NCBI RefSeq assembly: GCF_014062345.1 | Contig: NZ_JACGLS010000008.1 | Coordinates: 7,501 to 59,329, forward strand | DNA: 51,829 nt | Direction: 5' to 3' | Origin: Tenacibaculum pelagium | Lineage (GTDB): Bacteria > Bacteroidota > Bacteroidia > Flavobacteriales > Flavobacteriaceae | Shown here: in pieces, positions 33,242 through 42,013 of the stretch | How the letters are laid out: every line of letters starts with the position of its first letter | How positions within the stretch are numbered: position 1 is the stretch's first letter | Position numbers and translations under genes: made by a program | The notes under the pieces: generated by a model | The model's input: only the letters and a program-made list of their open reading frames with translations | Told to the model about the DNA's origin: nothing | Databases searched by the model: none

Positions 33242-33712
33242 ATGATATTAGGTTTAAATAGAAAAATTTTTGGTTCCATTATATTTTTATTATTAGTAAT
33301 ACTATATACTCATTTAACCCTTCCAAAACCAAAAATACTAGACGAAGTCAATATTTTTTCAATTGAGTTAATTTTAAAACACTCTCAAATAATTTTAACT
33401 ATTCCTTTATTAATATTTGGATTCTACGAAGTTGCAAAAATGTTAATGGATAAAAAAAGGTTTTCTTTATTGGCTTTTATAATTATTGTATTAGGACTTT
33501 TGGTTAAAATGTTTAATTCAATAATTACAGGCTTAATTTTTCCTCATTTTGTAAAAAGAAATAGTGGTAAAATAAGCGAAGTTAATTTAGATATCCTTTT
33601 GATGAATTATATGGATAATTTAAACGTATTCTCAAGTTACATCTTTATTATTACATGCTTTATTGCTATAAGTATATGGTTACTATTAATTATTAAACAT
33701 AAACTTAATTAA
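33242..33712 (+). CDS. Four-TM membrane protein, unknown
   Basis: 156 aa with four hydrophobic helices (about 9-24, 45-64, 76-100, 130-152) and few charged residues. No family recognised. First gene behind promoter module C; the protease-like gene follows 47 bp later. Confidence 0.5.
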   Translation: MILGLNRKIFGSIIFLLLVILYTHLTLPKPKILDEVNIFSIELILKHSQIILTIPLLIFGFYEVAKMLMDKKRFSLLAFIIIVLGLLVKMFNSIITGLIFPHFVKRNSGKISEVNLDILLMNYMDNLNVFSSYIFIITCFIAISIWLLLIIKHKLN

Positions 33713-33759
33713 TATAGATTAACATAAGATTATTTATAATAATATTAAAACAAATAAAA

Positions 33760-34776
33760 ATGAAAAAAATAATACTAATATTATTTATTTTAATTGTTCA
33801 ATTTAGTTTTGGGCAAATGATTACAAAATCTTCTTATTTGGAAGACACACACGGTAAAAAAATAGACTATTCTTCCTTTGTCGAAAAAATGGACACAGGA
33901 AAGTTTACAATGATTCCTTTAAAAAATGAATCTGGAGTACATATCGGTTTTAGGCTAAAATCTCTTAAAGAAAATGGTAATGAAAAATTAGAATACAATA
34001 AGGCCGAAAAACAGATAGAATTAGGTGAAGTTATTGAGTTAAAAATTGTTTATCATAAGCATATTTTAATTCCAGTAAAGTTTGAATCGGAAAAAGGACT
34101 ATATAAAGAAGCTTGGTTAATTTTTGATACAGGAACTTTTGTTCCTTTAATAATAACCGATAATGAATTTAAGAAATCATTGGGAACGACTAACAGTATT
34201 AAAGTTGATGGGTTTAAAATAAATAATCCAGTTTTTGGAGAGTTTAGTATTCCAGAAGGAATAAAATACTATAATGATGTATATACATCTGAAATTCCTG
34301 AGAAACTCAAAGGTAAGCCAATAGTTGGATTAATGGGATATAATTTGTTTAGAAATTATTTGGTATCTATAGATATATCTAACGAAAAAATTTATTTAAA
34401 AAATGCTGATAATAAAAAGAGAACACTTGGTGATAAACTTACTTCTATTAAAGTTGAATACCGTAACGAACAAGATAATATATGGATACCTGTTAAAATA
34501 AATAATAAAGAAGGTTTTGCTCATATAGATACAGGGTATCCTTTAACTTGGGTTGAAAAAACAAAAGTAAAAAATAAAATTTCTCAATTTAAAATTGGTA
34601 GATTTAAAACGGGGATATCTGATAAAATCAAATTTAAAAAACTCGACCAAAAACAAAATTATAAGAGTTTGCCTTTTAAATTAATAGCGAATATAGGAAA
34701 CAACTTTTTAGAACATTTTGTAGTAACTATAGATTCAAAAAATAAAATGCTTTTTTTTGAATCTATAGAGAAATAA
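33760..34776 (+). CDS. Secreted retropepsin-like aspartyl protease family protein
   Basis: 338 aa with a signal peptide (cleavage near FSFGQ). Two aspartyl-protease-like motifs are present, WLIFDTGTFVPLII (about 125) and FAHIDTGYPLTWV (about 255), each a D-T-G followed by hydrophobic residues, as in the two lobes of a pepsin-type fold. The GLMGYNLFRNYLVSID and NIGNNFLEHFVVTID segments are the matching G-x-N-[FL] strands after each lobe. Protease activity is inferred from these motifs only. Confidence 0.7.
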   Translation: MKKIILILFILIVQFSFGQMITKSSYLEDTHGKKIDYSSFVEKMDTGKFTMIPLKNESGVHIGFRLKSLKENGNEKLEYNKAEKQIELGEVIELKIVYHKHILIPVKFESEKGLYKEAWLIFDTGTFVPLIITDNEFKKSLGTTNSIKVDGFKINNPVFGEFSIPEGIKYYNDVYTSEIPEKLKGKPIVGLMGYNLFRNYLVSIDISNEKIYLKNADNKKRTLGDKLTSIKVEYRNEQDNIWIPVKINNKEGFAHIDTGYPLTWVEKTKVKNKISQFKIGRFKTGISDKIKFKKLDQKQNYKSLPFKLIANIGNNFLEHFVVTIDSKNKMLFFESIEK

Positions 34777-34832
34777 TTATTATCAAACATCTTATTTTAA
34801 ACAAGATAATCAAAATAAAACTTGCAATAAAT

Positions 34833-35375
34833 ATGTTAGATGATTTTTTGAAAAATATAAAGAAACAGTTTAAATCTTATAAAGAAGTTGCAGATAAAAC
34901 AATATCTCAATTATCGGAGAAAGATTTGTATTGGAAATTTAATAATGAGAGCAATAATATAGCTTGCATAATTGTACACTTATCTGAAAACATGTTGTCA
35001 AGATAGACTGATTTTTTTGAAAGCGATGGAGAAAAAGAGTAGAGGAATAGAGATAATGAATTTAAAATCCAAGATTTGAGTAATGAAGAGTTAATACAAA
35101 AATGGGGAAAAGTTTGGGATTGTCTTTTTAAAGCACTAGATGCTATTAATGATGATAATTTTAATAAGCCTATCTTAATAAGAAATAAAGAAGTAAAAAT
35201 AATAGAGAGTATAACACGCCAAATTGCACATTATCCATATCACATAGAACAAATTGTCTTTATTGTAAAAATGATTTTAAATGAAAAATGGAACTCTTTA
35301 CCGATTCCAAAAGGGAAATCGGAAGAATATATACAAAGAGAATTTGAGAAGAACTTAAAAATAACTAGCAAGTAA
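34833..35375 (+). pseudogene. DinB-family gene interrupted by two TAG codons
   Basis: 180-codon frame, exactly the length of the intact paralog at 45330, with which it shares most residues. Two in-frame stops occur, TAG at 35004-35006 and TAG at 35040-35042. At both places the paralog has tryptophan TGG (SRWTDFF and KKWRNRD). No frameshift. DinB-like proteins are four-helix metal-binding proteins using bacillithiol or unknown thiols. A short product could restart at 35076, but the metal-binding region would be incomplete. Confidence 0.85.
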
Positions 35376-35415
35376 ATAACAGGTAATTAAGTTAAACTAT
35401 TAAATAAGAAAAAAA

Positions 35416-35952
35416 ATGATAGAATTAAGACCTCTCTCAAAAAAAAACGTTACACCTTTTTATAAATGGGTAAATGACGATGAAGTAATAAAATACTCAT
35501 TACCATTATTTCTAAAAATAAGCAAGAAGATTGAAATTGACAAGTGGTATGAAGAATTGATTGAAAATAAAGAAAATATAGACTATGGTATATTTTTAAA
35601 AACAAACAGAGAGTTAATAGGATATTCAGGATTATGTAATATTTCAAAAACTAACAAATCTGCTGAATACTATATTTTTATTGGAAATAAAGAAATGTGG
35701 GGGAAAGGAATTGGGAAAAAAGTTACAGAAGAAGTATTGAACATTGGATTTACCAAACATGACTTAAACCGGATTTTTTTAACGGTTTCTGAACCTAATA
35801 TTGGAGGAATTAAAGCGTATACAAAAACTGGATTTAAATTGGAAGGGAAATTGCGACAAGCTTGTTTAAGAGATAATAAATTTCACGATAAAATAGTTAT
35901 GTCTATGTTAAAAGCTGAATGGGAAGATAAAACTAATGATAAAAATGTATAA
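35416..35952 (+). CDS. GNAT-family N-acetyltransferase (RimJ/RimL-like)
   Basis: 178 aa. The acetyl-CoA-binding motif is GNKEMWGKGIGKKVTEEVL (about 92-110) and the C-terminal GGIKAYTKTGFKLEGKLR is typical of the RimJ/RimL branch. Likely acetylates an amine of a protein or small molecule; substrate unknown. 40 bp after the broken DinB gene. Confidence 0.87.
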   Translation: MIELRPLSKKNVTPFYKWVNDDEVIKYSLPLFLKISKKIEIDKWYEELIENKENIDYGIFLKTNRELIGYSGLCNISKTNKSAEYYIFIGNKEMWGKGIGKKVTEEVLNIGFTKHDLNRIFLTVSEPNIGGIKAYTKTGFKLEGKLRQACLRDNKFHDKIVMSMLKAEWEDKTNDKNV

Positions 35953-35955
35953 GGT

Positions 35956-35981
35956 TATAGTGCAAAAAAAGCCCCTTATTT
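35956..35981 (+). promoter_or_regulatory. Island promoter module D
   Basis: TATAGTGCAAAAA, three bases, CCCCTTATTT, then G. TACTTTAG (36002-36009) begins exactly 30 bp after the first C; the -33-like TTTG is present. It precedes the frameshifted lipoprotein gene at 36054. Confidence 0.72.
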
Positions 35982-36053
35982 GAAAGTTTACCTCAATCAA
36001 TTACTTTAGTATACCAATAAAAATTAAATAATATATAAAAGAATATTTACCTT

Positions 36054-36505
36054 ATGAAAAAAATAGAAAAAATAAGACATTTTATAAATGTTTTTTTACA
36101 GTTTTAATTTTAGTGTTCATTGTTTTGTCTTGTAATAAAGAAGATAGTAATATAATAACTTGTGATAAAGAGCCTATAATAAACAATCAATTATTAATTA
36201 ATAGTACAAATGATAATTTAGTTATTAATAAAATTGAGCTTGTAAATGATTGTTTAAAAATAAACTTTTCATCTGCTGGTTGTAATGATGATTCTATGGA
36301 AGTAGAATTAATTTCAAGTAGTATTATGGAGTCAAAACCACCACAAAGAAGACTAAGATTATTTTTAAACAATAATGAAAATTGTGAAGCATTAATTACT
36401 AAAGAAATTTCATTTAATATTAGTAATTTAAAAAGTACAAATAATGAACAAGAAGTTATACTAAATATAGATGGTTACAGCAATAACCCAGTTTTGTATA
36501 ATTAA
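36054..36505 (+). pseudogene. Lipoprotein gene with a frameshift in an A7 tract next to the start codon
   Basis: The ATG at 36054 is followed by seven A (36057-36063) and then hits a stop after 17 codons. In the +1-related frame the same stretch gives a lipoprotein signal (NRKNKTFYKCFFTVLILV... ending VLSC), continuous with a 130-residue open frame to 36505. One more A would restore the gene. The GTG at 36113 could start a short form lacking most of the signal peptide. The mature part has six cysteines (for example SCNKED, NDCLKI, SAGCND, ENCEAL) and no recognised family. Confidence 0.65.
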
Positions 36506-36686
36506 TTTTTAAAATTTATTTCCTGAAGAGAGTAGTATTGTATTACTATTAATTTATATGATTTACATTTTTATCATGTTATGTACAGAAAACAAGAAAA
36601 TAAACAAATGATGATATAATAGACCTTTTCTTAAAAGCTTTAAAAATGGGAAGGAAAAATTAAAATCATGGATTCAGATAAATGTA

Positions 36687-37130
36687 ATGAAAAAAATCGA
36701 AGACTAATTAATAGGTGCTTGGAAACTAAATACTTTTAATGTAAGAAATCATTCACTTGATAAATCTATTTTCCCATATGGAGAACAACCTATAGGAATA
36801 CTATTATTTAGTAAAGAAAAGTTAATGCCTGTTTCTATAATGGCAGATAATCAAGCCCCTTTTTCAATAGAATAACTACAAATGTCTTCTCCAGGTGAAA
36901 AAATAAAAGCAATAGAAACCTATCTTTCTTATTCAGGATATTGGAGATTAGTAGACGACAAAATTTATGTAAAAGTCATAACTTCACTTCTTCCTAACTG
37001 GAAAGATAAAGAGCATTTTAGAATTTTTAAAATAGTAGATAACAAATTAGTGCTTAAAACACCTATAATTAAACAAGGAGATTTTGAAATTTCGGTTGAA
37101 TTGGACTGGGAAAAATATAAAAACAGTTAG
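36687..37130 (+). pseudogene. Lipocalin_5-like gene with two in-frame stops
   Basis: 147-codon frame. MKKIED is followed by TAA (36705-36707), then LIGAWKLNTFNVRN, PYGEQPIGILLFS and KEKLMPVSIM. A second TAA follows (36873-36875), then an open stretch to 37130 with GYWRLVDDKIYVKV. The domain resembles the lipocalin-like (Lipocalin_5) family, which begins L-[IV]-G-x-W-x-L and has a P-x-G-x-[IL] turn. The 180 bp before it (36506-36686) holds only degenerate sequence. Confidence 0.65.
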
Positions 37131-37154
37131 TGTCCAAAATTATTCGTTCTAAAT

Positions 37155-37200
37155 AATGATGAGTTTATAGGATTTTGGAAGCTGTACAACACTTATTATG
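37155..37200 (+). pseudogene. Fragment of a second lipocalin-like gene
   Basis: Reads NNDEFIGFWKLYNTYYV, the same opening as the lipocalin-like pseudogene upstream (LIGAWKLNTF), and is cut off by the start of the next gene. Short, so the call rests on one motif. Confidence 0.35.
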
Positions 37201-37212
37201 TATTTTAAGAAC

Positions 37213-38109
37213 ATGAAACCAAAAAGTAAAATAGGAATATTGGGCGTAGGTGCAATTGGCACCGTAATTTCCTATGAACTACAAAAAAGTGATTCGCATG
37301 TTTTGTTTTACTATAATAGAACTAAAAAGGATTGCCTAAAATTAATTTCAGAGAATAGTGAATGTGAAATTCCTATAAATATAGAAACATCAATTACTGG
37401 TAGTCCAAAATTAGATTGGCTAATAATATGTCTTAAAGAGCACCAATATTCTAAAGCTAAGTATTGGTTTAAAAAGCTAATAAGCCCAAAAACACAAATA
37501 GCAGTTATAAGAAATGGTATTAATCTAAAAGCTCCTTTATTAGATTTTGCAGCAGAAAAAAATATTTTAGAATGCATGATAGATTGCCCTATTCAACTTC
37601 AAAATGAAGGCTCTTATAAAGTAATTCGCAAACCTATACTTACAGTTAATAAGAGCCCTATAGCAAACAATTTTAAATTGCTTTTTGATGCACAAAGTAT
37701 TGAGGTCAATCAAACAAAAGATTTTAAAACTGCAAACTGGAGAAAGTTATGCGAAAGTGCTACGCTTGGTGCCATTCTCTGTTTAAGCGGAGAAACTTGT
37801 TGGGTTTTTCAAGATAAAAAAATGAGAGATCTATATAGAAATATAATCACAGAAGCAGTGTTAGTAGCACAAGCAGATGGCGCTAAAATAGAAAGTAGTT
37901 TTATAAATGAGATGCTAATAAAATTAATGACATACCCAGATACAAAAAGCAGCTCAATGTTGATAGATCGACTAAATGGTAACCCAATTGAGCTTGGAGC
38001 GAAAAATGGAGTTATTTCAGACTTAGGAAAACATTATAATGTTAACACTCCAATGAATGATTTAATTGTTAGTTTATTATCAAAAACAAATAGAGAAGAT
38101 AAGGCGTAA
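37213..38109 (+). CDS. Ketopantoate reductase family (PanE/ApbA) oxidoreductase
   Basis: 298 aa from the ATG at 37213 (an upstream ATG at 37198 adds five residues). NADPH-binding GVGAIGTVISYEL near the N-terminus, NGINLKAPLLDFA, and the C-terminal helical domain with W-x-K/R-L-C-x-S-A (NWRKLCESATLGAI) and NGNPIELGAKNGVI fit the 2-dehydropantoate 2-reductase family. A housekeeping panE would normally lie elsewhere, so this may act on another substrate. Confidence 0.8.
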   Translation: MKPKSKIGILGVGAIGTVISYELQKSDSHVLFYYNRTKKDCLKLISENSECEIPINIETSITGSPKLDWLIICLKEHQYSKAKYWFKKLISPKTQIAVIRNGINLKAPLLDFAAEKNILECMIDCPIQLQNEGSYKVIRKPILTVNKSPIANNFKLLFDAQSIEVNQTKDFKTANWRKLCESATLGAILCLSGETCWVFQDKKMRDLYRNIITEAVLVAQADGAKIESSFINEMLIKLMTYPDTKSSSMLIDRLNGNPIELGAKNGVISDLGKHYNVNTPMNDLIVSLLSKTNREDKA

Positions 38110-38193
38110 TAAAATCTAACTCGATTATTATAGCATGAAACAAATACTTTTTGTAAACAGCTTAAATGAAGAAGTAAAAGAGAATATTCAACT

Positions 38194-39045
38194 TTAGTTC
38201 ATTTCTAATACAAGTTTATTCCAAAGAGTATTTTTGAACTTACGCGAAAAATAACCAAAATGCCCAATTTTTTCCATATCAAAGTCACTAGGTGAAATTT
38301 TATCAATAGATATTTTAGCATTTTTATAATACTTCAATAATTTATTGGTTGTTACATGATTTGCAATTGGATCGTCTGTTATTTGTATTGATTTTAATGG
38401 TACTTTAATTTGATCAAAATATAATGGATCTAATGTTTTTCCGAATTCATTCTCAAAATATTTAGGGTTAATACACCATTTTCTCCATTCTAGAGCTACT
38501 CCTTTTGGCAAGTTTTCTCCTAGATTTATTTTTTTAGTTCGTGCATATCCTAAAAAGAAAGTACTAACAGGAATAAATAAAAACCAAATTGGTGGCAACA
38601 TCCATTTATATGGTTTGCTCATATCTTGCCAATATCCTGTAGAGGATGCTATTAAAAAAAGATGGTCAATTTTATCATTATTCTCCATTAAACCGATCAT
38701 TTGACCTCCCATACTGTGACCTATAATTATTTTCTTATCATTAGGGTAATTGTCGAGTATCCAATTAAAAACACCAGTCATGTCTTTTTGCCCCCAATCT
38801 CGAATTGTTGCATCAAATCCTTTTAGTTTTTTTGGTTTTGAATCCCCAATTCCTCTGTAATCAAAGGTCAACGTTGTATATCCTTTTTTTGTAAGGTAAA
38901 TAGCAAAATTAGAATATAATTTTTGAGGGATTCCTGTTCCGCAATGAATCTGTATAATTCCTTTTCTATTTGTTTTTGGTTCTCTTAAGATAGCTGAAAG
39001 ATTATAACCATCTTTAGCTGGAATATTTAGGTGTTGTTCTTTCAT
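38194..39045 (-). CDS. Alpha/beta hydrolase (serine aminopeptidase S33-like)
   Basis: 283 aa. The nucleophile elbow GHSMGGQM (about 98-105), the oxyanion-loop sequence HCGTGIPQKLY, and a C-terminal KIGHFGYF histidine motif complete a catalytic triad with D in TDDPIANHV. Substrate unknown. Minus strand, convergent with the PanE-like gene; a 20-residue stray frame (38135-38197) overlaps its end. Confidence 0.85.
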   Translation of the reverse strand: MKEQHLNIPAKDGYNLSAILREPKTNRKGIIQIHCGTGIPQKLYSNFAIYLTKKGYTTLTFDYRGIGDSKPKKLKGFDATIRDWGQKDMTGVFNWILDNYPNDKKIIIGHSMGGQMIGLMENNDKIDHLFLIASSTGYWQDMSKPYKWMLPPIWFLFIPVSTFFLGYARTKKINLGENLPKGVALEWRKWCINPKYFENEFGKTLDPLYFDQIKVPLKSIQITDDPIANHVTTNKLLKYYKNAKISIDKISPSDFDMEKIGHFGYFSRKFKNTLWNKLVLEMN

Positions 39046-39157
39046 GTTTTCTTTTTAGACGAGGTTAATATTTTTTAATTAAAAAAAATTGTGTCAAATA
39101 ATAATTAGAGTTGTGCAAATAGTAAAAAAGTATTAAAAATAATCTTTGGAATTTTGA

Positions 39158-40246
39158 TTAATGATATTTAGTTGTTACAAAATTAAATAGATTAATTATA
39201 GCATGTGTTGTGTTCTTTTTTAAAACTTTTTTTAGAAATAAGAAAGTCAATAATTTTTTAATAGGTGATTTAGCTTCAAAATAAACTTCTGTTTCTAATT
39301 TACAAGAACTAGAAGTAAGTGGAGAAATAATATGAAATTGGTATAAAGCATCAACCGGTGGAGGACTAGTAGTCATCTCTCCATATACTAATTGACCTGG
39401 CTTCCCTTTTTTTGTTACCGTAATAAAATTAAGGTGTTTATCTTTTATAACACAAATATGTTCGGTTCCAATCCTATTTACTTCATTTATATTAAACTCA
39501 AAATCATCTACATCAGCAATCCAATATTTTCTGTACTTAAAATTTGTGATAAACTCTAATAGTTCATTTGCGGCAACGGGAAATTCTTTTTCAATTATAA
39601 AAGCTGATGTTTTTTTAAATTCAATCTTTTTTGCTTGTTGATAAGGCTTCAACTTTAATTCCTTTTTATCAATAATTGAATATAAATAAGATAACTCTTT
39701 GCCATCATAGGTATTACTACCGCTCTTAAAATGATATAGCTTCGTTTTATAGGTATTTGATAAATGAATGATATCACTTAATTCTGAACTAAATAAAACA
39801 TAGTTGTCACTATTTACAGAGTTTTTCATTAACCTATGAACTTCAATTACTTCTTTTCCAAAAGGTTTTCTACTATTTTGCACATTAATAAACTGTATAT
39901 CTCCACAATGGGCAATTATTTTTAATTGTAAATTATGTGCTGTAGAACACGCATTACAAGGACAAACTCTATTGTTTTCTAAAAGTTTTAAATGACTATA
40001 AAAAGCCGTAAACATTTGCTCTACTTGAGCTAATAATTTTTCTAACGAAGGAATTTCTTTTTCCTTATAAAAAAATAACGCATCACCTTCAATTTCTGCT
40101 AAATGTAAACCTTCAGTGTTAGCATTAATTAAAACTTCAAGTAATTCTGCAATTACATGTTGACTATGTTCCGCCTCAGTAGTTTGAATAAATTTAGTGA
40201 AACCAGATATATCTGGTAAAAATAGTAATGATAAATTCATATTCAT
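39158..40246 (-). CDS. DUF2652 protein: nucleotidyl-cyclase-like domain plus SRPBCC domain
   Basis: 362 aa. The N-terminal part (LLFLPDISGFTKFIQ, EIEGDALFFY) is the DUF2652 version of the class III nucleotidyl cyclase fold; the first metal aspartate (PDISGF) is present. A four-cysteine cluster CPCNACSTAHN lies between. The C-terminus (FEFNINEVNRIGTEH ... YQFHIISPL) is SRPBCC-like and may bind a lipophilic ligand. Catalytic activity is uncertain. Starts at 40246 or at the ATG two codons later. Confidence 0.75.
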   Translation of the reverse strand: MNMNLSLLFLPDISGFTKFIQTTEAEHSQHVIAELLEVLINANTEGLHLAEIEGDALFFYKEKEIPSLEKLLAQVEQMFTAFYSHLKLLENNRVCPCNACSTAHNLQLKIIAHCGDIQFINVQNSRKPFGKEVIEVHRLMKNSVNSDNYVLFSSELSDIIHLSNTYKTKLYHFKSGSNTYDGKELSYLYSIIDKKELKLKPYQQAKKIEFKKTSAFIIEKEFPVAANELLEFITNFKYRKYWIADVDDFEFNINEVNRIGTEHICVIKDKHLNFITVTKKGKPGQLVYGEMTTSPPPVDALYQFHIISPLTSSSCKLETEVYFEAKSPIKKLLTFLFLKKVLKKNTTHAIINLFNFVTTKYH

Positions 40247-40331
40247 TTTGTCGATTTAAAGCCAAAAACTAATCTGAGATAATTAAGTTTAATTATATTT
40301 TTAAAGTTATTACTTTTTTATTTATTAATAA

Positions 40332-40345
40332 TTGATTTGTGTCAA
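40332..40345 (+). promoter_or_regulatory. FNR/DNR-type box upstream of a hydrolase gene in the island
   Basis: TTGAT-TTGT-GTCAA. A weak -7-like CATCTTTA (40369-40376) begins about 30.5 bp from the centre. The start codon of the hydrolase is 58 bp downstream. Confidence 0.65.
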
Positions 40346-40403
40346 GTACTTTTTCTTAATTTATTACTCATCTTTACCGAAAAATATAAACATTAAAAAA
40401 AAT

Positions 40404-41243
40404 ATGAGAACATTTTTTATTACATTCATTTTTATTTTATCATTTAAGATAACAGCACAAGAAGTTTTAAAAACGAAAAATACTGAAGCAATTTTATATG
40501 TTGGTAGTAGTAATAATAACAGTAAACCATTGATAGTTGGTCTTGGAGGGTCAGAAGGAGGCAATGCATGGGCTAGTAATTATTGGGAAAAGACTAGAAA
40601 TAAATTTTTAGAAAAAGGGTATGCGTTTTTAGCAATTGGTTATTTTGGTTCAAAGAACACTCCTAAACTACTTGAAAAAATAGAAATTGAAGATATTTAT
40701 AATTCAATTATAGAAGCTACTAAAAATAAAAATATAGATAGAAAAAGAGTAGCTATTATTGGAGGTTCAAGAGGAGCTGATTTAGCTTTATTAGTTGGGA
40801 GCTATTTTAAAGATATTAATTGTATTATTGGATTAGTTCCTAGTCATGCCGTTTTCCCTGGAAATACTAATCATTTTAGTACTTCTTCTTGGACATTTAA
40901 AAATAAAGAACTTCCATTTATACCAGTAAACAATGCTGCTATTCCTTTTTTAAAGAAAAGAGATTTGAGAGGAACTTTTTCAGCTATGCTAAAAGATACA
41001 GTTGCAGAAAAAAAAGCTTTGATAAATGTTGAGAAAATAAAAGGAAGTATATTACTTATTTCAGCAACAGAAGATGAAGTAGCACCAACAACAACGATGG
41101 CTAATAAAATTATAAAGAGATTAAAAGAAAATAACTTTAAGTATTATTATAATCATGTTCCAATAAAAGGAAGTCATTCAGAACCATTAAAGCATTTTGA
41201 TTTAGTATTTGATTTTTTAGATAAAAACTTTCCAGCGAAATAG
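40404..41243 (+). CDS. BAAT C-terminal/dienelactone-hydrolase-like exported hydrolase
   Basis: 279 aa from the ATG at 40404, which gives a signal peptide (MRTFFITFIFILSFKITAQ); the longer frame from 40332 begins inside the FNR-type box and is rejected. The alpha/beta hydrolase features are LGGSEGGNAWAS, the nucleophile elbow GGSRGADLAL (Ser122), ATEDEVAP and KGSHSEPLKHF. These fit the acyl-CoA thioester hydrolase/BAAT C-terminal family. The substrate is unknown. A closely related copy lies at 47125 and is broken. Both copies have an FNR-type box. Confidence 0.8.
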   Translation: MRTFFITFIFILSFKITAQEVLKTKNTEAILYVGSSNNNSKPLIVGLGGSEGGNAWASNYWEKTRNKFLEKGYAFLAIGYFGSKNTPKLLEKIEIEDIYNSIIEATKNKNIDRKRVAIIGGSRGADLALLVGSYFKDINCIIGLVPSHAVFPGNTNHFSTSSWTFKNKELPFIPVNNAAIPFLKKRDLRGTFSAMLKDTVAEKKALINVEKIKGSILLISATEDEVAPTTTMANKIIKRLKENNFKYYYNHVPIKGSHSEPLKHFDLVFDFLDKNFPAK

Positions 41244-41254
41244 GTTATTATTTT

Positions 41255-41280
41255 GATAGAGCAAAAATTACCCCTTATTT
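41255..41280 (+). promoter_or_regulatory. Island promoter module E
   Basis: GATAGAGCAAAAA, three bases, CCCCTTATTT. TATACTTG (41301-41308) begins exactly 30 bp after the first C. It precedes a series of six closely spaced genes from 41347 to 45872. Confidence 0.8.
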
Positions 41281-41346
41281 TTTTATTTCATATAAAAATA
41301 TATACTTGCATTCTTATATGAATTTTTATAAAGTTAAAAAAAATTA

Positions 41347-42003
41347 ATGCAAAAACAAATTCCCTTTTTAATAATATTGATGCTAACTACATGTTTATTA
41401 GCTCAACAAAAAAATACAAATAAAATTTTAAAAAATCAATTAAGAATCGGACTAGATTTAGGTGTTGGTGTAGGTTTTAATAGTATCGATCTATTTGTAG
41501 ATGAAAATAACAAACCCTCATCAATAAGTGCAGGAGGAGGCTTGAAAATAGGAATTAACCTAAGATATATTTTTAATAACAAATATGAAATTGGTACAGG
41601 ATTTTCTTATAATTCAAGTACACTTAGGCCAGAACTTTCAAACGTATCTACATCTTTTAATAGAATTTCTATCCAGCCGACTTTTAAATATTTAATAGGA
41701 CTTGATTCTAAAGGGAATGAAACTTTAAACTTAGGTATTGGCTATGGTTTTTATACAGGCGGAAGGTTAAAAGTTGATGCTGAAGAACTAGGGTTTAAAG
41801 AAATATTAAATTATAGAAAAGCTTCGGGAATTGTATTTTTAACAGAATATGAGTTAGTTGGGACAAAAAAGCTTGGTGCCCTTATTGGAATAAAGTATTA
41901 CAATGCAACTTACGATAATAAACAACCTGTAAATGATACAGATTTCGACAAATTAAAAGGTGACGGTATCGATTTATATTTTGGGTTGACCTATAAAATA
42001 TAA
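41347..42003 (+). CDS. Outer-membrane beta-barrel protein
   Basis: 218 aa, signal peptide (TTCLLAQQ) and a porin-like alternation (LRIGLDLGVGVGFNSIDLFV, GGGLKIGINLRYIF, YEIGTGFSYNSS, and DGIDLYFGLTYKI ending in a terminal strand). No specific family. First gene of the module-E series; its partner gene follows 10 bp later. Confidence 0.65.
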   Translation: MQKQIPFLIILMLTTCLLAQQKNTNKILKNQLRIGLDLGVGVGFNSIDLFVDENNKPSSISAGGGLKIGINLRYIFNNKYEIGTGFSYNSSTLRPELSNVSTSFNRISIQPTFKYLIGLDSKGNETLNLGIGYGFYTGGRLKVDAEELGFKEILNYRKASGIVFLTEYELVGTKKLGALIGIKYYNATYDNKQPVNDTDFDKLKGDGIDLYFGLTYKI

Positions 42004-42013
42004 AACAATATTG

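Noticed and set aside
38135..38197. 20-residue open frame between the PanE-like and hydrolase genes
   Set aside because: Too short, overlaps the end of the convergent gene, no recognisable motif; at most a gene remnant.
40332..40403. Extended N-terminus of the hydrolase from a TTG at 40332
   Set aside because: The TTG is the first half-site of an FNR-type box; the ATG at 40404 starts a clear signal peptide.
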